Shown here: positions 1 through 10,272 of the stretch, piece after piece
Layout of the letters: each line of letters starts with the position of its first letter
Position numbering within the stretch: the first letter of the stretch is position 1
Assembly: GCA_001414345.1 (NCBI GenBank)
Contig: LLCB01000104.1
Span: 62,001 to 126,000, forward strand
Length of the DNA: 64,000 nt
Source: Hymenoscyphus infarciens
Taxonomy: Eukaryota; Ascomycota; Leotiomycetes; Helotiales; Helotiaceae
Direction: 5' to 3'
Notes under the pieces: model-generated
Seen by the model: only the letters and a program-made list of their open reading frames with translations
The model's database searches: none
What the model was told of the DNA's origin: nothing
Position numbers and translations under genes: made by a program

Positions 1-177
1 AACTAGAAAGGCGGAGAAGCGTAAGCCATCTTATCTTTTTTTGTAATCTAAAAAAAGTACAATAAGACCAATTTCCACCCCAAAACCACCCACACCAAAA
101 AATACCATAAGTAAATTCATTCCAACCCCCTCGTATCTATAACGCCCCCCTCTCCACCCCCAGCTATCCATTCCCCA

Positions 178-1290
178 TCACTGCACAAACACCTCCCCAA
201 ACCCCTTCCCCAACCCCCTAAAAGGATCCCTCTCCCCCCCAAAACACCTACTAAAAAACCGCTTCAGTACTTGCCCCTCAACCTCCAACATCCTCCCCCC
301 ATCAATACTCCCAAACGTGTTCCCCAAATCCGGCACCCCCGGTATCCCACTACCTCTCAACTTCCCATAAAGATACGCAAAATCAGTATACGCAGCATGA
401 CTGCTCCCCCTCACCCCCAGGAACCCCAAACTTGCCCTCCTCCCCCCATTTGCCGCGAAAGCGGCCCACGAGGGATCGGTGGTAGAATTATGCCCATCAG
501 ACGCAAGGGTGAGGAAAGGACGAGGAGAGAGGGACGAAGAGATGGAAGGTACATCCCCCCAAAACGTCCCATCGAGGTTAACACCACATTTCACACTCCT
601 CTCCCTCGCCATGAAACTCGCAGCCGTGGCACCACCGAAGGAATGTCCAAACACACCGGTGGGTTTATCGAGTTTGCCCTTCACGCCCGGGATCTGTCTT
701 GTAAAAGTTTTATCTTGGAGGGCGGCGGTGACGGCCAAGAGATCTTGGACGCGGATGGTGATTGCTTGTGTTGCTGCGGCGATGGGGTCGGGGGGTTGGG
801 AGGGAACTAAAGTCGCATTGTGACCGTTGGGGTAGGATACGAAAGAGGAGTCGAAGGGGTGGTCTACGGCGATGATTATGTATCCGTAACTCGCTAAATT
901 GCTGATAGTAGCGCCGTAGTCTTCTCGTGATTGTCCATAACCACCGCTGAAGAGGAGGACTTCTTTGGGGTTATTGTCGTTGTAGGTGGAATTCTGGTAG
1001 GCATTTGAAGTCACGGTTTCGATCAGGCCAGGTGGTATACCCAGGGAGGAAGTGAGATATTTTGCGTAGGCGGGGTCGAAAGCTGGTGCGAATGTGGAGG
1101 AGGCTTTGCCGGGGTAGTAGATTGAGAGCATGAGATCTCTGGCGCCCGCGGAGGGGTTGATGGGGTCGGGGTATGTAAGCTTGAGCTCGAGAGGTGTGAC
1201 GCCTACTTTTCTGTTGCCCGGGAGTGGTGGGTAACTGAGCGCGAAACTTAATGGAAGAGCTGTGAGGAGGAGGGCAGGGAGGAGCAACAT
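178..1290 (-). CDS. Secreted PAF-acetylhydrolase-like lipase/esterase
   Basis: Predicted to hydrolyse short acyl esters of phospholipids or similar substrates outside the cell or in the secretory pathway. The 370-aa single-exon frame begins with a hydrophobic signal peptide (about residues 1-19). It has the alpha/beta-hydrolase nucleophile elbow GHSFGG with Ser217, a likely catalytic Asp240 in NLDGTFWG and a likely His298 in SSHAAY, which is the Ser-Asp-His order of the platelet-activating-factor acetylhydrolase (isoform II) family. The upstream GGYGQSREDY stretch fits an oxyanion-hole region. Length is normal for fungal members. The start is an ATG directly followed by the signal peptide. 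True substrate is unknown; other secreted esterases share this fold. Confidence 0.85.
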   Translation of the reverse strand: MLLLPALLLTALPLSFALSYPPLPGNRKVGVTPLELKLTYPDPINPSAGARDLMLSIYYPGKASSTFAPAFDPAYAKYLTSSLGIPPGLIETVTSNAYQNSTYNDNNPKEVLLFSGGYGQSREDYGATISNLASYGYIIIAVDHPFDSSFVSYPNGHNATLVPSQPPDPIAAATQAITIRVQDLLAVTAALQDKTFTRQIPGVKGKLDKPTGVFGHSFGGATAASFMARERSVKCGVNLDGTFWGDVPSISSSLSPRPFLTLASDGHNSTTDPSWAAFAANGGRRASLGFLGVRGSSHAAYTDFAYLYGKLRGSGIPGVPDLGNTFGSIDGGRMLEVEGQVLKRFFSRCFGGERDPFRGLGKGFGEVFVQ

Positions 1291-1438
1291 CTTGAGTCCC
1301 GACTCCCCTGATATTGAAAATTGAAAATTGAACTAAAGTCCGAATAGTCTCGAAAGAAATGTCTCAGACCCTTCCCCAAAAAGCAAAAACCAACACGATA
1401 AACTCGTCGTCAGAAAAGAAACAAATCAGCAGAAACCA

Positions 1439-1717
1439 TCAATCAAGTACTCCCCAATTGAGTTCCCCATCCGGCACTGGAAATCCAGTGCCATGTATTT
1501 GGAGGTGGTCGAAGAAGGCAATGATGTGTATATTCCATCTTTCTATTCGGACCCAAATCGGGTAACGCTTGATGACGGTCACACAACGTGACGCCAGGTG
1601 TGAAAGAATCCCTCGCTCCATGCGCCGCATTCTAGAAGCACGGTGGAAGCTTTCATGGAATGCCTTGTGCTGGCCAATTAACGCTTTGAAGAACGTTATG
1701 CTCTCACTTGAGACCAT
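1439..1717 (-). CDS. Short hypothetical ORF, doubtful
   Basis: A 92-aa ATG-started frame with mixed, protein-like composition (Arg-, Ile- and Trp-containing, no low complexity), lying between the lipase and the fucosyltransferase-like gene on the same strand. I recognise no domain, signal peptide or membrane segment. It could be a small gene, the last exon of a lost gene, or chance. Kept only because its composition is less biased than nearby random frames. Confidence 0.2.
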   Translation of the reverse strand: MVSSESITFFKALIGQHKAFHESFHRASRMRRMERGILSHLASRCVTVIKRYPIWVRIERWNIHIIAFFDHLQIHGTGFPVPDGELNWGVLD

Positions 1718-2357
1718 CTCGTTGCTGGGAATGTGGGGTATTCAGATGTGTAACGAGTAAAGCAAAATAACGAAAAGAGGGAAATTGATATCACGCCAAC
1801 GGAATATACCACGAGCGTATGATAACCACAAGATAAGCCATAAATCTGGGTCGAATAACTTCTTTCATTTCTGAATCTCTCTACCTATTCACCGTAAGCC
1901 CCCAAAGCCTCAATGAGCTTAATCGCGTCACTGAGTGCTCACACCAAACTCGAAGTTCTAAACACACGTCTCCCTCTCTTTCAAAATAAACTCCAAAATG
2001 CATGCAATCCCTTTCTAACACCCATATTTTTCGCTGCAATATTTTGATACAAAAAAAAACCCTCCCCAAACTCCGGGTATAAACATTAAAGACGTATTGC
2101 GAATGAACCAACGAACCCTGAATATGGCAAAGCAAAGGACGAATAAACTTTTCGGAACTCAAAAGGTGTCCAGTTCAAGATTATTGTTGTGAAAAACAAG
2201 AAACCCGGACACCAAAAAAACCCGGGTGGCGCGGGGCCGCTTCGCGTAGGCAGTTTCAGCCAAGATATGATGGAGGATCCAGAGAGCCATCTTTCCAATG
2301 CAATCGATCCCGATAATTTTGTACACAAACATTCTAAATTGACGGCGCAGGATTTGA

Positions 2358-3797
2358 TCAAGGCCACATACATTCATACATGAACATCCAGTCGCCGTAC
2401 CAACTGTCGAATCGTCCAATCAAAGTGGAAAATTCGTCTCCTGGGCTTCTCCAGGGTCGAGAATGGATCCCACCCGTCATCAAATGGCGCTTGAAACTGA
2501 TGTTCATCGTGAAGGAAGAAAAAGAGCACCCGGTAAAGTGTGTGCTCTTTGTCAAGACGAGGTAGTCGACCAGAGCTTGTTGATCCCAGCTCAAAGCTTT
2601 CAGAGCAGTCAAATCATCGCCCTTTAGCAAATCCAATTTTGAAGAAACCTTCAATTGTAGTTTGCTCATAGCCTTTTCTGCGAACCGATGCCCCTCTGAT
2701 ACATTTCCACAAGCCAGGTATGCGTGTTTGAGATTGCGACTTTCTGCCTCCTTCAAGTAACCATCACTTTGTACCTCGTAATCGGGCCAAAAGCCGAGCG
2801 CATCACTTTCCGTCCTGAGATGAACACCAAGATAAGGTGCATTGAGTCTTGTTGGATTTGGTTCCTCTCCAGCAAATCTTGAGAGCTCCATCAAAACCTT
2901 GACCGCTATAGCCTCCACATCCTTATTGATTCTCAAGAGGTCGCCGAAAGTGGCGGCTAATTCCGGACCATCACGGTAGATTGGCCATTCGAAGAAAGTT
3001 GCCCACTTGAATCTGATCGTAGTTGGTCTCTCCCAGGTAGAGTTGTGCTTGTTGTCCACGATCCACTTGTCGAATTTGGTTCTGAATTGATCGATATGCC
3101 TATTCACACCACGTCCATCACATCCATCCAAATCACCGAGGTCTTTGGGGTAAAAGTCCACAACTTCGTTGATCTTTTCCGTGTAGGGAATATCCTTTTT
3201 GCCCTTGAATATCTTCATCTGCGGACAATATGTGCTCATGGAGGTCAGGAAATGTTCCTCGTCGAAGAAATAGGTAAAGGGTTGGAAGCCGGTGGTGAAG
3301 ATGTTTGCGAGATCATCTTCCGAACGCCGCTGGATCTGAGGCATCGTTATGCCAGTTGCGCCTGCATCGATGGCATATCGAATACAAGTCAAGATGAAGT
3401 TTCGGATGTTTCCTATGCCTCCAGAGTTATTGTCGCATACAAATATGAGCCCATCTACCCATTTCGTCTCCTTGCACACCCGCTCCAGCGGCCAGCCCAC
3501 GTATTGTCCATTGAAATCGTAGTCGTTGAGATTGAAGGTGGAGGAGGAGGCAGGAGGCGTCACGACCACACCGGTGGGTGGTAGCGATGGGCGGTCTTCG
3601 ACAGGAGTTGGCGGCGTTGGAATGTGGTCTGCAATGGGGGTGGGAGGTTGAAAGGGGTTCAAGGCCGTTATCGACTGATCGAAAAAGAAGTGGTTGATGA
3701 GCAGAATGTTAACCAGGAGACCCGCGATTAAGAAGTATCGATATTTCCACCACTTGATGCGCCAGATTCCGGTAATCATCTCTTCTCGTTGTACCAT
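2358..3797 (-). CDS. O-fucosyltransferase-like type II membrane protein
   Basis: Probably a Golgi-type glycosyltransferase of the GDP-fucose O-fucosyltransferase superfamily. The 479-aa protein has a short cytosolic N-terminus, one membrane anchor (about residues 21-41), a Pro-rich stalk, then a luminal domain. Supporting motifs are the donor-binding-like LGVHLRTESDA, with its conserved His-x-Arg, and the C-terminal GCSFSSFTMNISFKRH, resembling the Ser/Thr-rich nucleotide-binding end of this fold. An early DNNSGGIGNIRNF resembles the Gly-rich loop. From memory, relatives in fungal genomes are often mislabelled 'alternative oxidase'; nothing here supports an oxidase. Single exon, ATG start at 3797. 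Acceptor substrate unknown. Confidence 0.7.
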   Translation of the reverse strand: MVQREEMITGIWRIKWWKYRYFLIAGLLVNILLINHFFFDQSITALNPFQPPTPIADHIPTPPTPVEDRPSLPPTGVVVTPPASSSTFNLNDYDFNGQYVGWPLERVCKETKWVDGLIFVCDNNSGGIGNIRNFILTCIRYAIDAGATGITMPQIQRRSEDDLANIFTTGFQPFTYFFDEEHFLTSMSTYCPQMKIFKGKKDIPYTEKINEVVDFYPKDLGDLDGCDGRGVNRHIDQFRTKFDKWIVDNKHNSTWERPTTIRFKWATFFEWPIYRDGPELAATFGDLLRINKDVEAIAVKVLMELSRFAGEEPNPTRLNAPYLGVHLRTESDALGFWPDYEVQSDGYLKEAESRNLKHAYLACGNVSEGHRFAEKAMSKLQLKVSSKLDLLKGDDLTALKALSWDQQALVDYLVLTKSTHFTGCSFSSFTMNISFKRHLMTGGIHSRPWRSPGDEFSTLIGRFDSWYGDWMFMYECMWP

Positions 3798-3939
3798 GGT
3801 CGACAGCGCAGACGGAGAGTGTAGAGTGAGTGGTATATTCGAGGAGAGGAGAAAACGGGATCGAGGGGATGGGATAAGGTTAATCGGGCGCGAGCGCGTC
3901 GATAGAGTTTGAGGCTATCGCTTTGTTGGTGGAATACCG

Positions 3940-3967
3940 GCAGGAGAATACTAGCAGGAGAATACTA
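3940..3967. repeat. Two tandem copies of a 14-bp unit
   Basis: The unit GCAGGAGAATACTA occurs twice head to tail, followed by a partial third start (GTCGGAG). It lies about 150 bp upstream of the fucosyltransferase-like start codon, so it sits in that gene's likely promoter. Function unknown. Confidence 0.75.
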
Positions 3968-5981
3968 GTCGGAGTTGTCGACTCGGAGAGAAAGGACTCG
4001 AGAGGTGGGCGATGACTTCAATGTTTAGCAGCAGGAATGAGGTGAGGGAGAAACGGTCGCAGGTGAGATCCATTCAATGCGAAATTCGAATTCTTGCCCA
4101 GACTTTGAATTTAGACTCAGCTGAGCTACTCGACTACGCCGCCCACAAATTTAGCCCGACTGGCCGATTTTAGGGATTTTAGGCAACCCATATAAGAGGA
4201 ACTACTACTACAACCAATGATTATTTCTGAATAGTATCAATCTGCCCCATTCCAACTTCAATAGTCAGCAGTAGCGGCATGGCACGAGTGGCAACCTTCA
4301 ATTCGATTGTTGATCTTGATCAAATCAACAGGTGCACTTGGCCGTACGAACCGACTTCGTAAAAGCGATCGAGGGGCTATTAAAAGATGTAACAGAACAC
4401 CGCGTAGGATTCGCGTACACAAAGTTTATGTCATATATACTTTTCTTATCTCCTTCCAAACTCTCTCTCTTGACACCAAATCAATAGCTTCAATTCCTTC
4501 CAATCCCATCCCAAGTATCTTTATAGACAATGCTCAGACAATGCTCCCTCTCACGCTGATTTACTTAGTAGATTTCCAGGAGGTTCATCTCCTCTGCCCC
4601 TCAGCCCCTGACGAGAGACCCATCTCCTCGGCAAAGCTTCCGACTCCACCAATCAACACTCGTACAGAAAATAATGCCAAGGCTGACGATGGCATCAGCC
4701 CCCTTTTTCGCCTTTTTCGGTTCTAGGGCATCCTCAGCCTCGCGAAGGATCACGACAGGGGTAACTCTGTATCACCAGTTTCACGTAAATCTTCAATTTT
4801 TTAAAGTTCGAGCTTGAACAATTTTTGTGCAACTCTAAGGAGTGTTTCCTCTACAGATCTCCTCTTGGGTTATTGATCGAAACCCCCGATTTCGTACTTG
4901 GGTAGGGAGTAATTGCACACGCGGCACCTTGACGTCACCAGGACCACTCTCTTATCTACAGACTGTTAGGTCAATTCACCGTAAAAGTATATTACCCCTG
5001 TTTAAAGTTGTAGGGAGTTGTTACAGTGATAATAAACTTTTGTCACCAAAATGATGGTTTCAAGTGAGTTTGGGTTAGCGTAGAATCAGTGTTCATTTAT
5101 CCTTTTTACGGTGAATTAAGAGAACTGCTCATTATTGTTTTCCAACGTCAAGAGTTGTTCGATTCTTCAACCTTGACATTTAATTGAAAAACAAAAACAA
5201 ATTTATGGATAAATTCTAGCGAGTGAAAGCACATCACATGATGTTGGCATGTTAGTTTTAAATTAGTACTCGAGATAGACAGGGAGGAGATATTGAATTC
5301 TGGAATACCCTTCGAAATATTTGTGGTAAAATTAAGTTACTTGGTGACCAACCTCCCTTCTATTCTCTACATTCTTTATAAATTCGAGATAAACAGCGAG
5401 GATTTTGGATGCCATTAGTCGTAAAAATAGACAGATTGCCATACTAGAAGGCTTCTAAACGAACATTTTAGTTTGTTATAGCAACGCCCTGTTAGCCATC
5501 ATGTTCATTCATCATTGTTGGTCAAGAGGTCAGGGGATTTTTTGGACATTTTTAGTCTCCGCTTTTACCGAGGACTCGATACTCAACTTTCTCGTTTTTC
5601 CATAAGCCTCAGAGTCTTTCGAGATTGCGTCGTCAGTTATCTTGCCCTTGAAAGAAGGTTCTTATTCTCATTACACTTTACGTTGGACGCTTTAACAATC
5701 AGTATTCACACCAACCAAAGCAGAGTCATCAAAAAGAGAAGTTGTAAATCCAAAGTCTGGTCATTGAAAATCTATTCACAACCCAGCGTCAAGCGCAACC
5801 ATACCCAAAAAAACATGTAATCATGTACAAAAGAAGGTCAAGAATCGAACGTCACACCCCCCAAACTGCCACAAAAAATGCCCAGCGCTTTCCATGTCCA
5901 AATACAAACTCCAAAAGCCTAGCCAAGAACAAAAGAACCCCCTCAAAAAATCTAGTTCCAAATCACGAGCAAGAACCCCTA
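3968..5981. other. Intergenic stretch without a supported gene
   Basis: Several frames of 70-140 codons exist, but they are low-quality, lack recognisable domains and have no coherent splice sites. The only structure I see is an inverted repeat at 4971-5119, listed separately. The part near 5820-5981 is antisense flank of the small secreted protein. Confidence 0.5.
4971..5119. repeat. Short inverted repeat, possible mini-MITE
   Basis: Arms of about 16 bp, AATTCACCGTAAAA at 4973-4986 and its complement TTTTACGGTGAATT at 5104-5117, flank about 118 bp of non-coding DNA. I could not define a convincing target duplication. It could be a small inverted-repeat transposable element or a chance palindrome; no second copy of the full unit was seen in this window. 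Confidence 0.4.
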
Positions 5982-6467
5982 CTACACAACACCACTAACC
6001 GAATCTCCAATGTCATTGTTACAGTTAATAACCAACCCATGACCCGCCTTCTTAATCGCCTCCGAGATATCAAAGTTCGTACAAGCAACACTAGTATAAA
6101 AATGCATAACAGCCGTATTAGGACTCTGAGCATAGTACTTGCACTCCCAAGTTGTAATCGTTCCACATCTTCCGCGGAAGTTATCGAGGAATCCGGCTCC
6201 GCATCTGCGGTCGAACTTGTGGCCGTCGGTGACTGCTACTGTCCATTGACGAGCGGGAGAAGCGATGTCGTGGGCGCAGGCGTTTTTGTTCCAGGTGTAT
6301 TTGTTGGGGTGTTCGTTTGCGAGGTGTGGGACCTTGGCTGGGTCGTCGACGAGGGGGAGGTCGCGGGCGGCTAGGGCTAGGAAGTGGGTTGTTGGTGGTG
6401 CTGCGAGGGTGGTGGTTGTGAATGCTGTGAGAGCGAGGAGGATGGAGGTGGTGTTTGGGAATTGCAT
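5982..6467 (-). CDS. Small secreted cysteine-containing protein
   Basis: A 161-aa protein with a clear signal peptide (residues 1 to about 22, ending LA-APP). The mature part has six cysteines (in ACAHD, RRCGAG, RCGTI, ECKYY, ACTNF and NCNND contexts), consistent with three disulfides. It has no membrane segment or GPI-type tail and no enzyme motif I recognise. Size, secretion signal and even cysteine number fit the broad class of candidate secreted effectors or cell-surface proteins of filamentous fungi, but that role is inference only. ATG start at 6467 is fixed by the signal peptide. The gene is isolated, with an AT-rich 3' side. Confidence 0.75.
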   Translation of the reverse strand: MQFPNTTSILLALTAFTTTTLAAPPTTHFLALAARDLPLVDDPAKVPHLANEHPNKYTWNKNACAHDIASPARQWTVAVTDGHKFDRRCGAGFLDNFRGRCGTITTWECKYYAQSPNTAVMHFYTSVACTNFDISEAIKKAGHGLVINCNNDIGDSVSGVV

Positions 6468-6875
6468 TTTGAGGGTTGGAAGTGGTTTATTTATTTAGAA
6501 AAGTAGATTGGTTTCGAGCTCTCAGTGTTGTTGAGAGTTACTGTAAAGTTGGTCGAGTTGAATGATTGAAGAGGTTGCTATTGCTGTTGATGAAGAAGCT
6601 GTTGTTGATGAATTTCTCTTCCAGCGAACACACTCTCCTCTTATACAACTTTCTCATCAGCTCTCAATCCTCATCTCCATACCTTGGAGGCCACACCAAT
6701 CCAATTTTGCACGCCCAAAATCCCACTCCAGACGTCATCGTAACTTTCAGTCCACTAAAACTCACTCCCATCAACAGAAAGGATCTCACCAATCCCTCCA
6801 TCCAGAGAAAATCCCCACCAAAGCTAACTTCCCAAGAAAAAATCTTTCTCCCCAATATCACCAAACCCCCTCCCA

Positions 6876-7103
6876 TTAGCCAAACACCGCCAAACAAACC
6901 AGCTCCCAATGATTCCGTGCCACAAACACGGTAGAAGCTGAGACAAACGTGGCTATGGCTAGAACCCAGCGGTTTTTATTTTTAACTTTGAACATGAGAA
7001 GCTTTCCCAATCCAGTCAACTTCCCCAGACTTTTCAATTGCAACCTTGCGGCTCCTTCCTTCGGTGGGGACTTCACGCCTTGCATGTCGGGGATGATCGT
7101 CAT
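6876..7103 (-). CDS. Possible small membrane protein, weak
   Basis: A 75-aa ATG-started frame with a basic N-terminal half (KLTGLGKLLMFKVKNKNR) and one hydrophobic segment (WVLAIATFVSASTVFVA). Near its stop it overlaps another minus-strand frame (6664-6909) that is also hydrophobic and Gly-rich, so a frameshift or short intron could join the two into a two-helix protein. No family recognised. Could be chance. Confidence 0.25.
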   Translation of the reverse strand: MTIIPDMQGVKSPPKEGAARLQLKSLGKLTGLGKLLMFKVKNKNRWVLAIATFVSASTVFVARNHWELVCLAVFG

Positions 7104-10100
7104 TTGTGCGAATCCTAAGCCCCGCTGAAAAGATCAGATGGATTTTAAGTGGTTTGTTCAGAGTTAGGGTGCATGGATGAAGCCGAATTGCTTTCCGCTT
7201 TGGGATATTTGTTAAGCGAGGGGGCTGAAATTTTCCTCGGCTTTGCTGTTGATTGGACACGGCGCTAAGCGTCTAGTGGGCTGGGTTGTTTCTTGGTACA
7301 GTAGGGAAAATAGGACTTGTTTCGTGGGTTCGGAAACAATTTGAGAGACGGAAAATCCCCAAGAGGAGTTGATCCTGTAATTGTGACCTCACGGCATGTA
7401 GATGGACCATTTTAGATTTCTCATGGCAGCTGGTTGGTTGACTTGAACGAGTGCAGAGATGAAAGGGAAACTATATCGCACAATTTAAGAAAGAGAATTA
7501 TCCAAGTAACTTTTCCTATCTCATTACATCAGTATTTTCTTCAATATGCGGAACGGGGGGTATTTCCCCTTGCCAACTTTGCAACTCGCAGGGAGGTTGG
7601 GGAGCAGAGAAGAGGGGTGTTGTCATTCCGATTTCCCATCGCCCCGTGGCAATGATCTAGTTTCCAAAATGGCTTTCACAAACACCAAAAAGGACCTTTT
7701 CCCCATCTTCTTGGACATTAGTTCAAAGGAATCGCTAGAATAGATCACAACTGGTCGAAAAATAAACCAGCTTAGCTAGGAAGAAGTAGTGTAAGTGAGA
7801 CAACAGAGAAAAGGAAGAGTTGGGGAAAGTACGGAGAATTTGAGAAAGTTTCCTATATTTGCATTGCCCTAATTCTAGTCATTGTATATAAACCTAGGGG
7901 AAACTTGTGATGGAAGTCCTACCTTGACTAAGGGAATGTGTGTCCGACTAAATGGGGAGAATTTTTGAAGGGAGGGGGAGGTAGTTTTCACTTTATCCAA
8001 GGAACAATTTCAAAAAATTCCCCGAAAGGGATGTTTAGAGTGTGAACTCGTTCCCAAATCTCAAAAGAATCATCTCTCCATCAAGTAAATTTCGATTTTA
8101 TTTGTTTCCCTCTTAAAATTATGTCTACTCGTTTTCTAGAATTGCACCAAGGAGCATCTTCCCAGAACTGCCACTAGAGTACTAAATCCCAAACCACAAA
8201 TGCCCCCCAACTTGGAGACCGAGAACGAGCCCCAAAGCCAACTCCTGACTTTCAATTCAATTTGTTTGCTGATTAGATGATTAGCTCACTAGTTGATGAT
8301 TAGCTTACCAGACATGTGTGTGGCTTACGCGTGACGTCTTTTGACCCCCAAACATGATGCGGGCTTACTCGTGTTTCTTCAGCTTACTCGAGTTACACGA
8401 AAATCGCACCTTGGTAATTAATTACAGCAACTTCTCATTATGGAACTTAAGAGTCTCGGAGGTTACTACTTTACCTCAAAGCTGATAAGAGTTAAGTCTA
8501 AAGCAATGTTAGCAATGTCTTGTACACGCACAAGTGTCTAAGTACACCATGTTGAGTGAATACCACCTTTTGTTGTACATTTCAATTTTCCAAAGGTCCA
8601 TAAAGTTTTAAGGAGATTGAAAGATCAGATGAAAGCTCTTGTATTGAACAATATCGTCTGAAGTAGGTTTTGTTGTACATCGCAATTTTGAAATTTTCTC
8701 AGTTATGTTGGTAAAATAAACAGAGATCAGATGATATTTACTAGTTGCTTTGCAATGTGACATCATGCTTATTGTTTCTTCGTGAATTTTGATCTTCAAG
8801 AGTAGATATTCAATTAGAGGTTAGAACTAAGTGTTTCCGACCGGTACTCGTTAAGAAATTAATTATTGAAGTAAAAGTATCTTGGATGGTGAGGATGGGA
8901 TACATAAATCCAACTTAATTCGCTGATTGGCTAGAATAGTATGCTACGCCAACACACCACACTCACGGTAAAAGTCAATAGAGTAAATATTTATAGAAGA
9001 AGCAAGAACAAAATTAGTCAATTCCATCCCACCGCAGAGGACTAGTCTTCAGTTGGTGCCTCGGCTTCCCTTACACACTGAAGACAACGAAATTGAGATT
9101 TTGCATTCAAAGAATTGGCAAGACATCTTAGTTTTAGTCTAAGAGAAACGAATGCTAGTGACTTTCTTCAATAAGGTTATCAATATCGAGACATCATTGA
9201 TGTTCATATTGAGTGTTGCGTCAACATGCTGATTATGTGTGATATCATCGTAGACCTATGAATCTTAGTTGGTCATGTCATTCGATGACAGAGATGAGAA
9301 GAAGAGTTCAATTTAACAGCACTTTTGGAACAACTTGGCCAAAGTACCCCAACGAGAAGTGCCTTACAATTCTTCAAACTTGGAAATTTGAATTAAAATG
9401 ACATTGAAGAGAGTATTTCAAGGTGAGACAACGAAACCAGTTTCTGCTGAGAAAATCGACTCTCTCCACCCTCTGCGTACATAGTATCAGTCCGGCGCTT
9501 GCCTCACTGAAACTTAATAGATCTAGTCACTTGATTTTGGCAAGCTTGTCGACGAAGTTCACTAGGCTCCAATGCCATTCCAAAATCCCCATGCGTTTGT
9601 TAAGTATCGGAGGTTATGTAAGACACTATCCGCGCGAGAAAACAAGAACCCGGCTATATATTATTTCGCCCGACTCGTGGAAAACGACTGTGAATGCATC
9701 AGAACTGCAATCGAGAACAAAGAGGCCCCTTAGTGTATGCTGCTAAGATTTGGCTTCGCAAACTTTCTGTATAAAAAGGAACCAGGCACTGGTTTTTGGA
9801 AGATAGATTAACAAATGCAATGGTTGAAGCAGAGAGCTCGTTCGACTGGAAATAATAATTTGGGGAGAGGAGATTGGAGATGAGACCAGTTGTATCGCTG
9901 TTGATACAGTACCCTTACAACAGAGGTCTTTCATGCGAGAACTTTCCAATGCGCATACAGTAGAAGTCGTCGAAAGGAGCGAAGAGAGTTGGGAATAGTT
10001 TCAAGTCGAGGAAGGTGGATCGTTTGTTAGCATTGATGTAGGTAAAGCACTCCTTCATGACAATGCTTTGTTGTCATGATATATATATGCGCATAAGTAG

Positions 10101-10269
10101 GATGACACTGAAGAACGTCATTCGAAATGTATCTCGTACGTGTAATCCGTATGATAGCCCCAAAAGGGAATATCTCACGATGGCTCGACGTGTATTAGCT
10201 GCTTCGAAAATGCCTTAGTGTAAACAAGCGCAAGTTTAGAAGAAAAACTTGTTTGCCGGTTCTATTATT
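7104..10269. other. Gene-poor intergenic region
   Basis: More than 3 kb with only short, disrupted frames on both strands; the longest (9423-9746) shows no recognisable domain. I see no tRNA, no repeated unit and no coherent exon series. Base composition is moderately AT-rich but not as extreme as the RIP-like blocks later in the window. Confidence 0.5.
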
Positions 10270-10272
10270 TTA

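Noticed and set aside
271..823. Plus-strand frames of 179 and 114 codons
   Set aside because: Antisense to the lipase gene with intact catalytic motifs.
3045..3584. 179-codon plus-strand frame
   Set aside because: Antisense to the fucosyltransferase-like gene; no independent support.
9423..9746. 107-codon plus-strand frame
   Set aside because: Ser/Leu-rich but no recognisable domain, no splice partner, gene-poor context.
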